Source: Streptomyces morookaense
GTDB lineage: Bacteria; Actinomycetota; Actinomycetes; Streptomycetales; Streptomycetaceae
Length of the DNA stretch: 64,000 nucleotides
Assembly: GCF_013030945.1 (NCBI RefSeq)
Contig: NZ_JABBXF010000016.1
Span: 146,876 to 210,875 of the forward strand
Direction: 5' to 3'
The position numbers were made by a program, and so were the translations under genes. The notes beneath the pieces were generated by a model. The model did no database searches and was not told the DNA's origin. It saw nothing but the letters and a program-made list of their open reading frames with translations. Below are positions 7,226 to 18,389 of the stretch, one piece after another (the stretch's first letter is position 1; the number at the start of each line of letters is the position of its first letter).

Positions 7226-8485
7226 TTGAGCGACCGCATATCGGCACGCCACAGATCCCGTGCCCCCCGCCGCACCGTCCTCGCCGTCCTCGGAACCGCC
7301 GCGCTCGGCCTCTCCGGCCTGATGGCCTCGGCCCCGGCCGAGGCACAGGCCGCAACCGGTTCCTCGCACGGCGCCGCGTGGGTCCGCTCCTGCGCGCAGG
7401 CCACCACCCCGGGCGCCATGGCCTGCAACGCCCTGCGCGTGACCAACGCACGCCAGCACGTCAAGCCGCTCGGCGTCACCGCCGACGCCACTCCCTCCGG
7501 CTACGGTCCCGCCGACCTGCTCAGCGCCTACAACCTGCCGGCCGGCGGCGGCAGCGGGCAGACGATCGCCATCGTCGACGCCTACAACGACCCCAACGCC
7601 GAGTCGGACCTGGCCACCTACCGCAGCCAGTACGGGCTGCCCGCCTGCACCACGGCCAACGGGTGCTTCCGGAAGACCGACGAGCACGGCGGCACCAGCT
7701 ACCCGCGCAACAGCACGGGCTGGGCCGGCGAGATCTCCCTCGACCTCGACATGGTCTCCGCGATCGCGCCCAACGCCCACATCATCCTCGTCGAGGCAAA
7801 GACCGCGAGCACGGCCGACCTGGGCACGGCGGTCAACACCGCCGTCCGGCTCGGCGCGCAGTACGTCTCCAACAGCTACGGCGGCCCGGAGTCGGCCTCG
7901 GACGCCTCCTACGACGAGAGCTACTACAACCACCCCGGCGTGGTCATCACCGCGTCCTCCGGGGACAGCGGCTACGGCGTCGAGTACCCGGCAGCCTCGC
8001 AGTACGTCACCGCAGTGGGCGGCACCTCCCTCAAGCGCGACTCCAGCAGCCGCGGCTGGAACGAGAGCGTCTGGAACACCAGCTCCACCGAGGGCACCGG
8101 CTCCGGCTGCTCGGCCTACGACACCAAGCCGGCCTGGCAGACGGACGGCGGCTGCGCACAGCGCACGGTCGCCGACGTCGCCGCCGTCGCCGACCCCGCC
8201 ACCGGTGTCGCCGTGTACCAGACCTACGGCGGCTCCGGCTGGAGCGTCTACGGCGGCACCAGCGCCGCTTCGCCGATCATCGCGAGCGTGTACGCGGACG
8301 CCGGCACCCCGTCCGCCGGTTTGTACCCGTCCTCGTTCCCCTACGCGCACACGGGCTCGCTCAACGACGTGACCAGCGGCTCGACCACCACGTGCTCCCC
8401 CTCCTACCTGTGCACCGCCGGGCCCGGCTTCGACGGCCCGACCGGGCTGGGGACGCCCAACGGCCTGGCCGCCTTCACCGGTTGA
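7226..8485 (+). CDS. Secreted sedolisin-type (S53) serine peptidase
   Basis: The 419-residue protein starts at a TTG (7226) with AGGAGG at 7213-7218. A signal peptide (TVLAVLGTAALGLSGLMASA) is followed by a catalytic domain of the S53 type: Glu169 and Asp173 in GEISLDLDM (E-x3-D), an oxyanion-side Asp in SSGDSGYG, and Ser346 in GGTSAASP. Unlike long S53 proteases it has almost no propeptide, which is common in this Streptomyces subgroup (about 420 residues). It should act outside the cell. It is not in an operon: both neighbours are on the other strand. Confidence 0.88.
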   Translation: MSDRISARHRSRAPRRTVLAVLGTAALGLSGLMASAPAEAQAATGSSHGAAWVRSCAQATTPGAMACNALRVTNARQHVKPLGVTADATPSGYGPADLLSAYNLPAGGGSGQTIAIVDAYNDPNAESDLATYRSQYGLPACTTANGCFRKTDEHGGTSYPRNSTGWAGEISLDLDMVSAIAPNAHIILVEAKTASTADLGTAVNTAVRLGAQYVSNSYGGPESASDASYDESYYNHPGVVITASSGDSGYGVEYPAASQYVTAVGGTSLKRDSSSRGWNESVWNTSSTEGTGSGCSAYDTKPAWQTDGGCAQRTVADVAAVADPATGVAVYQTYGGSGWSVYGGTSAASPIIASVYADAGTPSAGLYPSSFPYAHTGSLNDVTSGSTTTCSPSYLCTAGPGFDGPTGLGTPNGLAAFTG

Positions 8486-8535
8486 CACGACCGTGCCCGC
8501 CGTGCGGATTCGCACGGCGGGCCACCGCAAGCACT

Positions 8536-9594
8536 TCAGGAACGCCCCGCTCCCAGCGCCCCCTTGAGCGCCTTGTCGCGGTAGGCGCAGAACACCTTCG
8601 CCGGGTTCTTGTAGTGACTCCACGGCACGGCGCCCACATGGCCGTCCACCAGCCGGAACTGGATCAGGGCCGCCTCGTGGCGGCCTGCCTTGGTGAGGAA
8701 GTACGCGAGCAGGTGCCGGACTTCGGCCAGCCGCGGATGGTCGGGGCGGGCCGCCGCCACGTCGGCCAGGGCGGCGTCGACGAGAGCGGTGACCTCCGGC
8801 CAGCCGTAGGCCTCGGCGGGCGCCTTGTCGTCGTGGGTCTCGTACCAGTTGAGGAGCGGGAACATGGTGAGCAGGCTGCCGGGGGGCGCCGTTGCAGCGG
8901 CCCGGGCCGCGAAGTCGCGGGAGAGCTCTTCGGAGCCGTGCCACTTGGCGTACCAGTAATTGAGGGCGCGCCAGTGCGCCTCGTAGTGGTACGGGGCACG
9001 GGACGTGACCTCGGCCCACAGCTCGTGCAGGGCGTCGTGCGGGGCACCCAGGCCCATGTACAGCGGGATCTGCAGCAGGTACGGGGTGGGGTCCTCGGGA
9101 CGGGCCAGGGACGCGGCCCGCTCGAAGTCCTCGCGGGCCTCGCGCAGGACGCGGTGGAAGCCCGCGAACTGCTCGGCGGTGGTGTCCTCGGCCCAGCGCC
9201 CGCCACGGATCTCCCAGGCGACCCACACCTTCGCGGTCGCATGGATCACGGCGGCGTCCGGGTCGTCGGGGTGCGCGGCCCGCCAGGCCTGCAGCCAGGT
9301 GTCGTCCTCGACCGCCCGTGCGGCCGCGGCTCCGACCAGGCAGGAGCGGCGCTCCCAGTCCGTGCCCGCGGCGGCGAGGGCCCGGGCGGCGGGCTCCCAT
9401 GTGCCCTGGGCGAGGGCCGCGTTCATGGCGTCCGCCTCGGGGTCCGCGGCGGCCCGGTCCGTGTTCTGGCGCTCCGGCGGCAGCAGGTCCGCGCCGGCGA
9501 CGGCCGCTTCGCGCGCGAGTTTCGCGGCGCGCCGCCGGTTCCGCAGCCAGAAGAAGAGCATGGCGGCGAGGACGAGGATGGGGAAAATTCTCAC
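8536..9594 (-). CDS. Membrane-anchored TPR-like protein of unknown function, partner of M48 protease
   Basis: The 352-residue protein starts with a hydrophobic N-terminal helix (FPILVLAAMLFFWLR) followed by Arg/Lys, which predicts a single membrane anchor with the body in the cytoplasm. The rest is alpha-helical and rich in Ala, Trp and Tyr, with TPR-like stretches (DPTPYLLQIPLYMGLGAPHD, YHYEAHWRALNYWYAKW). No catalytic motif is seen. It follows the M48 protease gene after 36 bases and both run the same way, so the two are probably one operon. The GTG start has no strong ribosome site. Confidence 0.75.
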   Translation of the reverse strand: MRIFPILVLAAMLFFWLRNRRRAAKLAREAAVAGADLLPPERQNTDRAAADPEADAMNAALAQGTWEPAARALAAAGTDWERRSCLVGAAAARAVEDDTWLQAWRAAHPDDPDAAVIHATAKVWVAWEIRGGRWAEDTTAEQFAGFHRVLREAREDFERAASLARPEDPTPYLLQIPLYMGLGAPHDALHELWAEVTSRAPYHYEAHWRALNYWYAKWHGSEELSRDFAARAAATAPPGSLLTMFPLLNWYETHDDKAPAEAYGWPEVTALVDAALADVAAARPDHPRLAEVRHLLAYFLTKAGRHEAALIQFRLVDGHVGAVPWSHYKNPAKVFCAYRDKALKGALGAGRS

Positions 9595-9630
9595 AGGTAC
9601 GGTTTTCTACGGTTGTCGGGGATTTCGGAT

Positions 9631-11268
9631 TCAGTCGGTGAGGAGCGTGCGCAGCGGCAGCGTGTCCGGGAGGTCCGCGACGGCACTCCGCACCGCCGCC
9701 GCCAGCGCGTCCGCCACGTCCACGTCCCCGGCCCCCGGCAGCACCAGCCGGGCGGGCGCGGACCAGGACAGCTCCCAGCGCGCCCCGGCCCGTTCCACCA
9801 GGGCCAGTTCCGCGAGCCGGGTCACGCCGGCCTCCAGTGCGGGCCGCAGGAACTCGCGCGCGGCCCGGCCCGTCGCCTGCGCCGCCTCCGGCGACTTGGG
9901 CAGGTGACCGGCGACCTGCCACAGCCGGCCGGCGTCGGCGGCGTCCAGCAGGGCGTTCAGGTCGTCCGCGGCAAGCCCTGCCGCCAGTCCGGCCTCCGAG
10001 ATCGCCGAGCGCAGCGGCTGCGCGGCCTTCTGTACGAGCGTGTGGACGGCCCGGTGCGTCAACTCCGGCCATTCCACCCGCTCCAGGGCCAGCGCCTCCG
10101 GGGTGAGGACCGCGCCCTCCAGCTCCACCAGCACCCGCTCGGGGTCGCGCAGCAGCTCCAGTGCGGGGCGCGCCGGTGCCGCCGCCATGCCGTCGTCCGG
10201 GAGCTCCTCGATGAGCCGTACGCGCTCGGCCACCGGCGGGTGCGAGTCGTAGGGGGAGAGCTCGTCGGGCGGCAACTCGCCGCGCAGTTCGGCCAGGTCG
10301 GCCTGGCGGTGCGGGTCGGCGAGCAGGTGCCGCAGGCCGCCGAAGACCTCGCCGTGCGGCGGGAGCACGCCCGCCGGGACGCCCAGCGTGGCGTACCGCT
10401 CCATGTAGTGGTCGTGCGCGGCGTCGAGGGCCGCGGTCGCCCGCAGGGCCGAGGCCGTGGCGTCCCGGCCCGCGACCCGGACCGCCAGCAGGTCGGCGGC
10501 GAGCTCCTGCTGCCGGCCGACGCTGTGCGTGGCGCGCAGGTAGAAGCGTGCGTACGCCTGGAACGGCTTGGCCGTCATCCGGTAACCGAAGCCCGCGCCA
10601 CCGGTGTTGACCTTGCGGGGCTTCTTGCCCTTGCGCAGACGCTTGGCGGCCGCCCGCTCCTGCCGCGAGCGTTCGTCCTCGACGGCCCTCTGCTCGCGCT
10701 CCTGGAAGGCCTCCACCGTCCGCTGCACGGCGTCGCGGCCGCGCCGTGTGATGCCGGCGACGCGGGTGTCCGCGTTGCCGTAGTGGCCGAGTTCGTGTGC
10801 GACGACGGCGTGCAACTGCGGCTCGGTCAGGCCCGTCAGCAGCGGTACGCCGAGGTACAGGCGGCGCCGGCCGGGCAGCAGGCCCAGCATCCGGGTGTCC
10901 TCGGAGACGGCCGCGTTGACGTCACCGGTCAGTACGATCTCGTCCGGCGCCCGGGTGCCCGACCGCTCGGCCAGGGACCGTACGGCGCGCCACAGTTCGG
11001 GCTGCCGGCCCTCGGTCACCGGGAGCCCGTGCTCCTCCCCGCCTTTGGACGCGCCGAGCGCGAAGACGCCCTTCAGCACGGGGAGTCCGAGCACGACGGT
11101 GACCGCGGTTATTTTGATCGCTGCAACGGCCGGCGCCCGCATCCACGCCGCCACGTCGACGCCGACGAACACGCCGAGCACGACAAGCGCGAGCAGATAG
11201 AAGCCGGCCAGCAGCACAAGCGCACGCAGGGCGCGCAGAGAAGTGCCCACAGGGCGGAGTACCCCCAC
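9631..11268 (-). CDS. M48-family zinc metalloprotease, membrane bound
   Basis: The 545-residue protein has two N-terminal membrane helices (residues ~15-38 and ~50-70) and the zinc motif HELGH at 158-162 within VVAHELGHYGNAD. A downstream QQELAADLLAV supplies the third zinc ligand, as in Ste24/HtpX-like M48 peptidases. A basic insertion (KRLRKGKKPRK) lies between the two motifs. The C-terminal ~200 residues are helical and not part of the usual protease core. It probably degrades misfolded membrane proteins. The GTG at 11268 lacks a clear ribosome site, so the start is uncertain by a few codons. Confidence 0.88.
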   Translation of the reverse strand: MGVLRPVGTSLRALRALVLLAGFYLLALVVLGVFVGVDVAAWMRAPAVAAIKITAVTVVLGLPVLKGVFALGASKGGEEHGLPVTEGRQPELWRAVRSLAERSGTRAPDEIVLTGDVNAAVSEDTRMLGLLPGRRRLYLGVPLLTGLTEPQLHAVVAHELGHYGNADTRVAGITRRGRDAVQRTVEAFQEREQRAVEDERSRQERAAAKRLRKGKKPRKVNTGGAGFGYRMTAKPFQAYARFYLRATHSVGRQQELAADLLAVRVAGRDATASALRATAALDAAHDHYMERYATLGVPAGVLPPHGEVFGGLRHLLADPHRQADLAELRGELPPDELSPYDSHPPVAERVRLIEELPDDGMAAAPARPALELLRDPERVLVELEGAVLTPEALALERVEWPELTHRAVHTLVQKAAQPLRSAISEAGLAAGLAADDLNALLDAADAGRLWQVAGHLPKSPEAAQATGRAAREFLRPALEAGVTRLAELALVERAGARWELSWSAPARLVLPGAGDVDVADALAAAVRSAVADLPDTLPLRTLLTD

Positions 11269-11292
11269 ATCGAGAAAAATCAGGATGAGGGG

Positions 11293-11336
11293 ATTTTACG
11301 CGCCCTTTAGGTCGGCCTGTTGTTATTTTACGTGCC
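11293..11336. promoter_or_regulatory. Pair of direct repeats (ATTTTACGYGCC) upstream of the M48 protease gene
   Basis: ATTTTACGCGCC at 11293-11304 and ATTTTACGTGCC at 11325-11336 differ by one base and are spaced 32 bases apart, about three helical turns. They sit in the only AT-rich patch between the ABC permease stop and the protease start. The layout fits a binding site for a regulator of the protease operon; this is inference. Confidence 0.4.
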
Positions 11337-11348
11337 GTACGGTCCGGT

Positions 11349-12086
11349 TCAGGCCGTGCGGCGGCGGAGCGTGGCCGCGCCGAGCGCCAGCGCGAGCAGG
11401 GCGGCGCCCGCGATGACGGCCAAGTCCCGTACCAGCAGGGCGTCCACGCCGGTGGCGACGGTCAGCCTGCTCATCGCATCGACCGCGTACGAGAGCGGCA
11501 GGACGTCCGAGATCCAGCGCAGCACGGCCGCCATGTTCGCGCGCGGCACGAAGAGCCCGCACAGCAGCAACTGCGGCAGGATCACGGCGGGCAGGAACTG
11601 GACCGCCTGGAACTCGGTGGCCGCGAACGCGGAGACCAGCAGGCCGAGCGCCATGCCCAGCAGGCCGTCGCCGACCGCCACCGCGAAGAGCAGCCAGGCG
11701 GGGCCCGCCACCTTCAGCCCCAGCAGCCCGAGGGTCAGCGCCGAGGCGAGAACCGCCTGCACGAGGGCGACCGCGCCGAAGGCGAGGGCGTACCCGAGCA
11801 GCAGGTCGAGCCGGCCCAGGGGCATGGTGAGCAGCCGCTCCAGCGTGCCGGTGGTGCGCTCGCGCAGCATCGCGACCGAGGTCACCAGAAACATCACCAG
11901 CAGCGGGAAGATGCCCAGCAGCGCCGCGCCGACGCGGTCGAAGAGCTGGGGCTGCTGGTCGAACATGTAGCGGAGCAGGGCGAGCAGCACGCAGGGCACC
12001 ACGAGCAGCATCGCGATCGTGCGCGGGTCGTGCCGGAGCTGGGCCAGGACCCGGCGGGCGGTGGCGAGGGTGCGGGTGGTGTTCAC
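11349..12086 (-). CDS. ABC-2 type transporter permease (DrrB/NodJ-like)
   Basis: The 245-residue protein has six predicted membrane helices and the layout of ABC-2 permeases of drug exporters, including a conserved cytosolic loop (RERTTGTLERLLTMPLGRLD) and the RWISDVLPLSYAVDAMSRLT segment. The GTG start at 12086 overlaps the stop of the ATPase gene by four bases (GTGA), so the two subunits are translationally coupled and form one exporter. The substrate is unknown. Confidence 0.9.
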   Translation of the reverse strand: MNTTRTLATARRVLAQLRHDPRTIAMLLVVPCVLLALLRYMFDQQPQLFDRVGAALLGIFPLLVMFLVTSVAMLRERTTGTLERLLTMPLGRLDLLLGYALAFGAVALVQAVLASALTLGLLGLKVAGPAWLLFAVAVGDGLLGMALGLLVSAFAATEFQAVQFLPAVILPQLLLCGLFVPRANMAAVLRWISDVLPLSYAVDAMSRLTVATGVDALLVRDLAVIAGAALLALALGAATLRRRTA

Positions 12087-12847
12087 GAGGGGTCTCCGGT
12101 GGGGAGGGCGGCGGTCGCGTCCGGGTCCTGGGCGACGAGGGCGAGGAAGGCGCTGTCGATGTCGGACGCCCCGGTCCTGCGCAGCAGTTCCGCGGGGGTG
12201 CCGGCGGCGAGCAGCCGTCCGTCGCGCATCAGCAGGAGGCGGTCGCAGCGGGTGGCCTCGTCCATGACGTGACTGGAGACCAGCAGGGCGGCGCCCCCGT
12301 CGGCGAGTTGCCGGAAGAGCTGCCAGAGGTCCTGCCGGAGGACCGGGTCCAGGCCGACCGTGGGCTCGTCCAGGACGAGCAGTTCGGGGGTTCCGAGCAG
12401 GGCCGCGGCCAGCGAGACGCGGGCCCGCTGGCCGCCGGAGAGCCGGGCGACGAGGGCGTGCGCGTGGGCGGTGAGGCCGACTTGGGCGATCACGCGGCCA
12501 GGGTCGGAGGGCGGTGCGCCGAGGACGGCTGCGAAATAGCGCAGGTTCTCGGTGACGCTGAGGTCGCCGTAGACGGAAGGCGCCTGGGTGACGTAGCCGA
12601 CCCGGTCGCGCAGCGCAGCGCTTCCGGCCGGGCTGCCGAGCACCTCCACCCGTCCCCCGGCCACGCGCTGCACGCCGACGATCGAGCGGAGCAGCGTGGT
12701 CTTGCCGCAGCCGCTGGGGCCGAGCAGCCCGGTGACCGAGCCGCGGGGGACGTCGAGATCGAGGCCGTGCAGGACGGTGCGGCCGCCGCGGACGACCGTC
12801 AGGCCCGCGGCACGGATCGCGGGGGCGGACCCCACGCCATAATTCAT
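12083..12847 (-). CDS. ABC transporter ATP-binding protein
   Basis: The 254-residue protein has Walker A (GPSGCGKTTLL), Q loop (GYVTQAPSVYGD), signature motif (RLSGGQRARVSLAAALL), Walker B (LLVLDEPTVGLD) and the switch His (SSHVMDEA). It energises the ABC-2 permease encoded immediately downstream. The ATG at 12847 is used here; a GTG one codon earlier is equally possible. The upstream gene is a divergent AraC regulator about 100 bases away, which may control the pair. Confidence 0.9.
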   Translation of the reverse strand: MNYGVGSAPAIRAAGLTVVRGGRTVLHGLDLDVPRGSVTGLLGPSGCGKTTLLRSIVGVQRVAGGRVEVLGSPAGSAALRDRVGYVTQAPSVYGDLSVTENLRYFAAVLGAPPSDPGRVIAQVGLTAHAHALVARLSGGQRARVSLAAALLGTPELLVLDEPTVGLDPVLRQDLWQLFRQLADGGAALLVSSHVMDEATRCDRLLLMRDGRLLAAGTPAELLRRTGASDIDSAFLALVAQDPDATAALPTGDPS

Positions 12848-12946
12848 CACGCGATGAGTTTCCTGCTGGGTGCCCGGCCCGTCAAGCGCGGGCCATGGCT
12901 TCCGGTCCCGGAGGCGGGCCGGCGCCGCCGTGCGATGCTGGAGCGC

Positions 12947-13384
12947 ATGAACCTGGAGGATCTGGTGCGGCTGCGCCGCGCCCGGGACACGATGGACCGC
13001 GACTACGCGCAGCCGCTGGACGTCCCGGCGCTGGCGGACATCGCCCTCATGTCGCCCGGCCACTTCTCGCGCAGCTTCCGCGCCGCCTTCGGGGAGACGC
13101 CCTACAGCTATCTGATGACCCGCCGCGTCGAGCGGGCGAAGGCGCTGCTGCGGCGGGGCGATCTGAGCGTGACGGAGGTCTGCTTCGCCGTCGGCTGCAC
13201 CTCGCTCGGGTCGTTCAGCTCCCGCTTCACCGAGCTGGTCGGCGAGAGCCCCAGCGCCTACCGGGCCCGCGGCCATGAGGAGGCTGCCGCGATCCCGGCG
13301 TGCGTGGCCAAGATCTTCACGCGGCCGCGCAGGAACGGCGAACCGGTCAGGATCGGAGAAGCGGAATCCGCCGCCGCCTCGTAG
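12947..13384 (+). CDS. AraC-family transcriptional regulator (DNA-binding domain only)
   Basis: The 145-residue protein is essentially a single AraC/XylS DNA-binding domain with two helix-turn-helix units: ADIALMSPGHFSRSFRAAFG and VCFAVGCTSLGSFSSRFTEL, ending with the GESPSAYRAR motif. A C-terminal tail of ~35 residues has no known domain. There is no ligand-binding domain, so it may respond through levels or partners. It is followed after 10 bases by the VOC gene and then the UvrA2-like gene, which form a likely operon. ATG at 12947 is chosen; ATG at 12935 is in frame. Confidence 0.88.
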   Translation: MNLEDLVRLRRARDTMDRDYAQPLDVPALADIALMSPGHFSRSFRAAFGETPYSYLMTRRVERAKALLRRGDLSVTEVCFAVGCTSLGSFSSRFTELVGESPSAYRARGHEEAAAIPACVAKIFTRPRRNGEPVRIGEAESAAAS

Positions 13385-13394
13385 CGTCGGGGGC

Positions 13395-13810
13395 ATGAAC
13401 ATCAAGCTTTCCCAGTGCTTCATCGCAGTCGACGACCACGACAAGGCGCTCGCCTTCTACCGCGACGTCCTCGGCCTCGAGGTGCGCGGCGACGTCGCGT
13501 TCGAGGGCATGCGCTGGGTGACCGTCGGGTCGCCCGAGCAGCCGGACGTGCAGATCGTCCTGGAACCGCCGCTCGCCAACCCCAACGCCTCGCCGGCCGA
13601 CAAGCAGGCGATGGCGGAACTGCTGGCCAAGGGCATGCTGCGCGGCGTGATCTTCTCCACCGACGACTGCGACGCCACCTTCGAACGCATCCGTGCCGCC
13701 GGCGGAGAGGTCCTCCAGGAGCCGATGGACCAGCACTACGGCGTCCGCGACTGCGCCTTCCGCGACCCGGCCGGCAACATGCTCCGCTTCACCCAGCCCC
13801 GCACGACGCG

Positions 13811-13814
<4 letters not shown>
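13395..13814 (+). CDS. VOC (glyoxalase/bleomycin-resistance) family protein
   Basis: The 139-residue protein has the paired beta-alpha-beta3 modules of the VOC fold: CFIAVDDHDKALAFYRDVLG at the start and the metal-side strand DCAFRDPAGNMLRF near the end. VOC proteins act as metal enzymes or as drug-binding resistance proteins. The stop overlaps the ATG of the UvrA2-like gene by four bases, which ties it to that ATPase and suggests a shared role in detoxification or tolerance of a DNA-damaging compound. The substrate cannot be told from sequence. Confidence 0.88.
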
Positions 13815-16267
<2,453 letters not shown>

Positions 16268-16280
16268 CGGGGGCGGTGGC

Positions 16281-16320
16281 GGTCAGGTCAAGTCAAGTCA
16301 GGCCAGGCCAGGTCGAGTCA
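16281..16320. repeat. Eight tandem RGYCR pentamers
   Basis: Positions 16281-16320 read as eight consecutive 5-base units: GGTCA twice, AGTCA twice, GGCCA twice, GGTCG and AGTCA. The array fills the gap between the convergent UvrA2-like and TetR genes and supplies the stop codon of the TetR gene. It resembles a short slipped-strand microsatellite. Confidence 0.7.
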
Positions 16321-16890
16321 CGGCAGCCGTTCCAGGAGTCTGCGGACCGCATCCAGCATCAGCCGGCTCACGTGCTCCGGATCGGCACTGGCGAGCGGTT
16401 CCTGGCGGACGACGACGCGCGTGAGACCGATGCCGAGCAGCCAGGCGAGGACGAGTGCGGCGCGCAGTTCGGCATCGGCGGCGTCGGTGAGGCCGGTGAG
16501 CGCAGTGGTGTACTCCTCGGTCAGGCGGCTGTTCGTCCGGGCCGCCTCGTCGTCGCTGCCGGCCGAGCGCAGGAACACTTCGAGCGAGCGGTCGGCGGCC
16601 GCCGTGCCGCCGGGGGCGAGCAGGTTCTTCAGAGCGGACTGCAGCAGGTGTTCGGCGGGGGTCTCCTCCAGTTGGCGGCGGCCGTTCATCGCCACGACCT
16701 CGCCGAAGAGCGCGGTCTTCGATCCGAAGTAGCGGAAGAGCAGGGCCTGGTTGACGCCGGCGCGGTCGGCGATCGCGCGCACCGTCGTGCGGTCGTAGCC
16801 CCGTTCGGCGAAGAGCTGCGCCGCCGCCTCGACCAGGCATCTGCGGGTGGCCTCGGCATCGCGGCGGCGCGGCGGCTTCTCTGCGGTCAT
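16318..16890 (-). CDS. TetR-family regulator, likely repressor of the adjacent P450 gene
   Basis: The 190-residue protein has the N-terminal TetR helix-turn-helix (residues ~15-60: LFAERGYDRTTVRAIADRAG, then NQALLFRYFGSKTALF) and an all-helical ligand/dimer domain. It is divergent from the P450 gene, with an 8-2-8 palindrome between them over the P450 promoter, the standard arrangement for local TetR repression. The ligand is unknown and may be the P450 substrate. Confidence 0.9.
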   Translation of the reverse strand: MTAEKPPRRRDAEATRRCLVEAAAQLFAERGYDRTTVRAIADRAGVNQALLFRYFGSKTALFGEVVAMNGRRQLEETPAEHLLQSALKNLLAPGGTAAADRSLEVFLRSAGSDDEAARTNSRLTEEYTTALTGLTDAADAELRAALVLAWLLGIGLTRVVVRQEPLASADPEHVSRLMLDAVRRLLERLP

Positions 16891-16927
16891 GTCCGGTCCT
16901 CCTCAAACGCCGGGCCGGCAGGCCCTG

Positions 16928-16956
16928 TTGACGCCTGCCCCGCCCCGCCCTACGGT
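16928..16956 (+). promoter_or_regulatory. Predicted housekeeping-type promoter of the P450 gene
   Basis: TTGACG at 16928-16933 and TACGGT at 16951-16956 are separated by 17 bases and read toward the P450 gene. The TetR-type palindrome begins three bases after the -10 element. Confidence 0.6.
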
Positions 16957-16959
16957 CGT

Positions 16960-16977
16960 TGTAAGCACCTGCTTACA
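16960..16977. promoter_or_regulatory. TetR operator palindrome
   Basis: TGTAAGCA and TGCTTACA are perfect 8-base arms separated by CC. The site covers the expected transcription start of the P450 gene and lies between the divergent tetR and P450 genes, so the TetR protein probably binds here and blocks the promoter. Confidence 0.8.
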
Positions 16978-17050
16978 TCATGCTCCTGCACCGCCGCGAG
17001 ACCTTACTGCCCCTTGTGAAGCAACAAGGAACGACGAACGAGGAGTCCGG

Positions 17051-18241
17051 ATGTCCGTCTCCCCCGCCGAGCCCGCCGCCTACCCCTTCAACGAAGCCGC
17101 CGGCCTGGAACTGTCCGAGCGGTACGCCGAGGTGCGCGCCCACGAGGGCCTGCCGCGCGTCCAGTTGCCCTACGGCGAACCGGCCTGGCTGGTCACGCGG
17201 TACGCGGACGCCCGGCTCGTCCTGGGCGACCAGCGCTTCAGCCGCGCCGCATGCGTCGCGCACGACGAGCCCCGGCAGTCGGAGAACCAGAACAACAGCG
17301 GCATCCTCGCCATGGACCCGCCCGACCACTCCCGGCTGCGCAGGCTGGTGGCCGGGGCGTTCACCGTGCAGCGGATGGAGCGGCTGCGGCCGGACATCCG
17401 CGCCCTGGCGGAGAGCCTGCTGGACGACATGGTGGCGGCCGGCCCGCCGGCCGACCTGGTCGACGCCTTCGCGCTGCCGCTGCCCGTCTCCGTCATCTGC
17501 CGCATGCTCGGCGTGCCCGAGGCCGACCGGCCGCTCTTCCGCAAGTGGAGCGACGACGCGCTCTCCACGAGCTCCCTGACGGCCGAGGAAGCCGAGGCCA
17601 GCCGGCAGGAGTTGCGCGCCTACATGGCGGAGCTGATCGCCGGGCACCGCGTCCGGCCCGCGGACGACCTGATGACGTCCCTGATCGAGGCCCGTGACCA
17701 GGGGGACCGGCTGTCCGAGCAGGAGTTGATCGACCTGTGCGTGGCGGTGCTGGTCGCGGGGCACGAGACCACGGCCACCCAGATCCCCAATTTCGTCTGG
17801 ACCCTCCTCGGCCGCCCCGGCGAACTCGCGCGCCTGGGCGCCGATCCGGCCCTGATCCCGCCCGCGGTCGAGGAGTTGCTGCGCTTCGTCCCCATGGGCA
17901 TGGCGGCGGGCATCCCCCGCTACGCCACCGAGGACGTCGAAGTGGGCGGGACACTGGTGCGCGAGGGCGAGGCCGTCCTGGTGTCGATGGGCGCCGCCAA
18001 CCGCGACGACCGGCGCTTCGCCGCCCCCGACGCACTCGACCTGGGCCGAACGGGCAACCAGCACCTGGGATTCGGCCACGGCGTCCACCACTGCCTCGGC
18101 GCCCCGCTGGCCCGCGTCGAACTGCAGGAGGCCCTGAGAGCCCTCTCCTTGCGGCTCCCGGGTCTCCAACTGGCCGGTGACATCGTCTGGAAGACCCAGA
18201 TGCTGGTCCGCGGGCCGCGGGCGATGCCGGTGGGATGGTGA
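17051..18241 (+). CDS. Cytochrome P450 monooxygenase
   Basis: The 396-residue protein has the bacterial class I P450 marks: the I-helix oxygen motif AGHETTATQ (~residues 236-244), the K-helix ExxR (EELLRF), and the heme loop FGHGVHHCLGAPLARVEL with the Cys thiolate ligand near residue 346. The region LAMDPPDHSRLRRLV is typical of CYP105/CYP107-like enzymes. It needs a ferredoxin and reductase from elsewhere; none is adjacent. AGGAG precedes the ATG at 17051. It is probably induced when the TetR repressor releases its operator. The substrate is unknown. Confidence 0.93.
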   Translation: MSVSPAEPAAYPFNEAAGLELSERYAEVRAHEGLPRVQLPYGEPAWLVTRYADARLVLGDQRFSRAACVAHDEPRQSENQNNSGILAMDPPDHSRLRRLVAGAFTVQRMERLRPDIRALAESLLDDMVAAGPPADLVDAFALPLPVSVICRMLGVPEADRPLFRKWSDDALSTSSLTAEEAEASRQELRAYMAELIAGHRVRPADDLMTSLIEARDQGDRLSEQELIDLCVAVLVAGHETTATQIPNFVWTLLGRPGELARLGADPALIPPAVEELLRFVPMGMAAGIPRYATEDVEVGGTLVREGEAVLVSMGAANRDDRRFAAPDALDLGRTGNQHLGFGHGVHHCLGAPLARVELQEALRALSLRLPGLQLAGDIVWKTQMLVRGPRAMPVGW

Positions 18242-18275
18242 GGCGCAGGGGCACCTCGCGGCTCTCGTGGCCGAA

Positions 18276-18300
18276 AACCGCCCTCCGGCCGAGGGCGGTT
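18276..18300. terminator. Stem-loop after the P450 gene
   Basis: AACCGCCCTC and GAGGGCGGTT form a perfect 10-base stem with the loop CGGCC, 34 bases after the P450 stop. Confidence 0.75.
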
Positions 18301-18389
18301 CGGCCGGAACTATTGGTTCATGTGTTCGGCGTGCCTAGCGTCGCCCTCCCGTGGCCATCAGGCCGCGCGGAGCGACTCGAGGAGCGCCC

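Noticed and set aside
7150..11310. Very long plus-strand open frame of more than 1,300 codons
   Set aside because: It lies over the protease, TPR-like and M48 genes in other frames. High GC leaves few stops; the translation is Arg/Pro/Gly-rich with no domain.
16281..16320. Possible operator array for the TetR protein
   Set aside because: The pentamer repeats have no dyad symmetry and lie at the 3' end of the gene. The real operator candidate is at 16960-16977.
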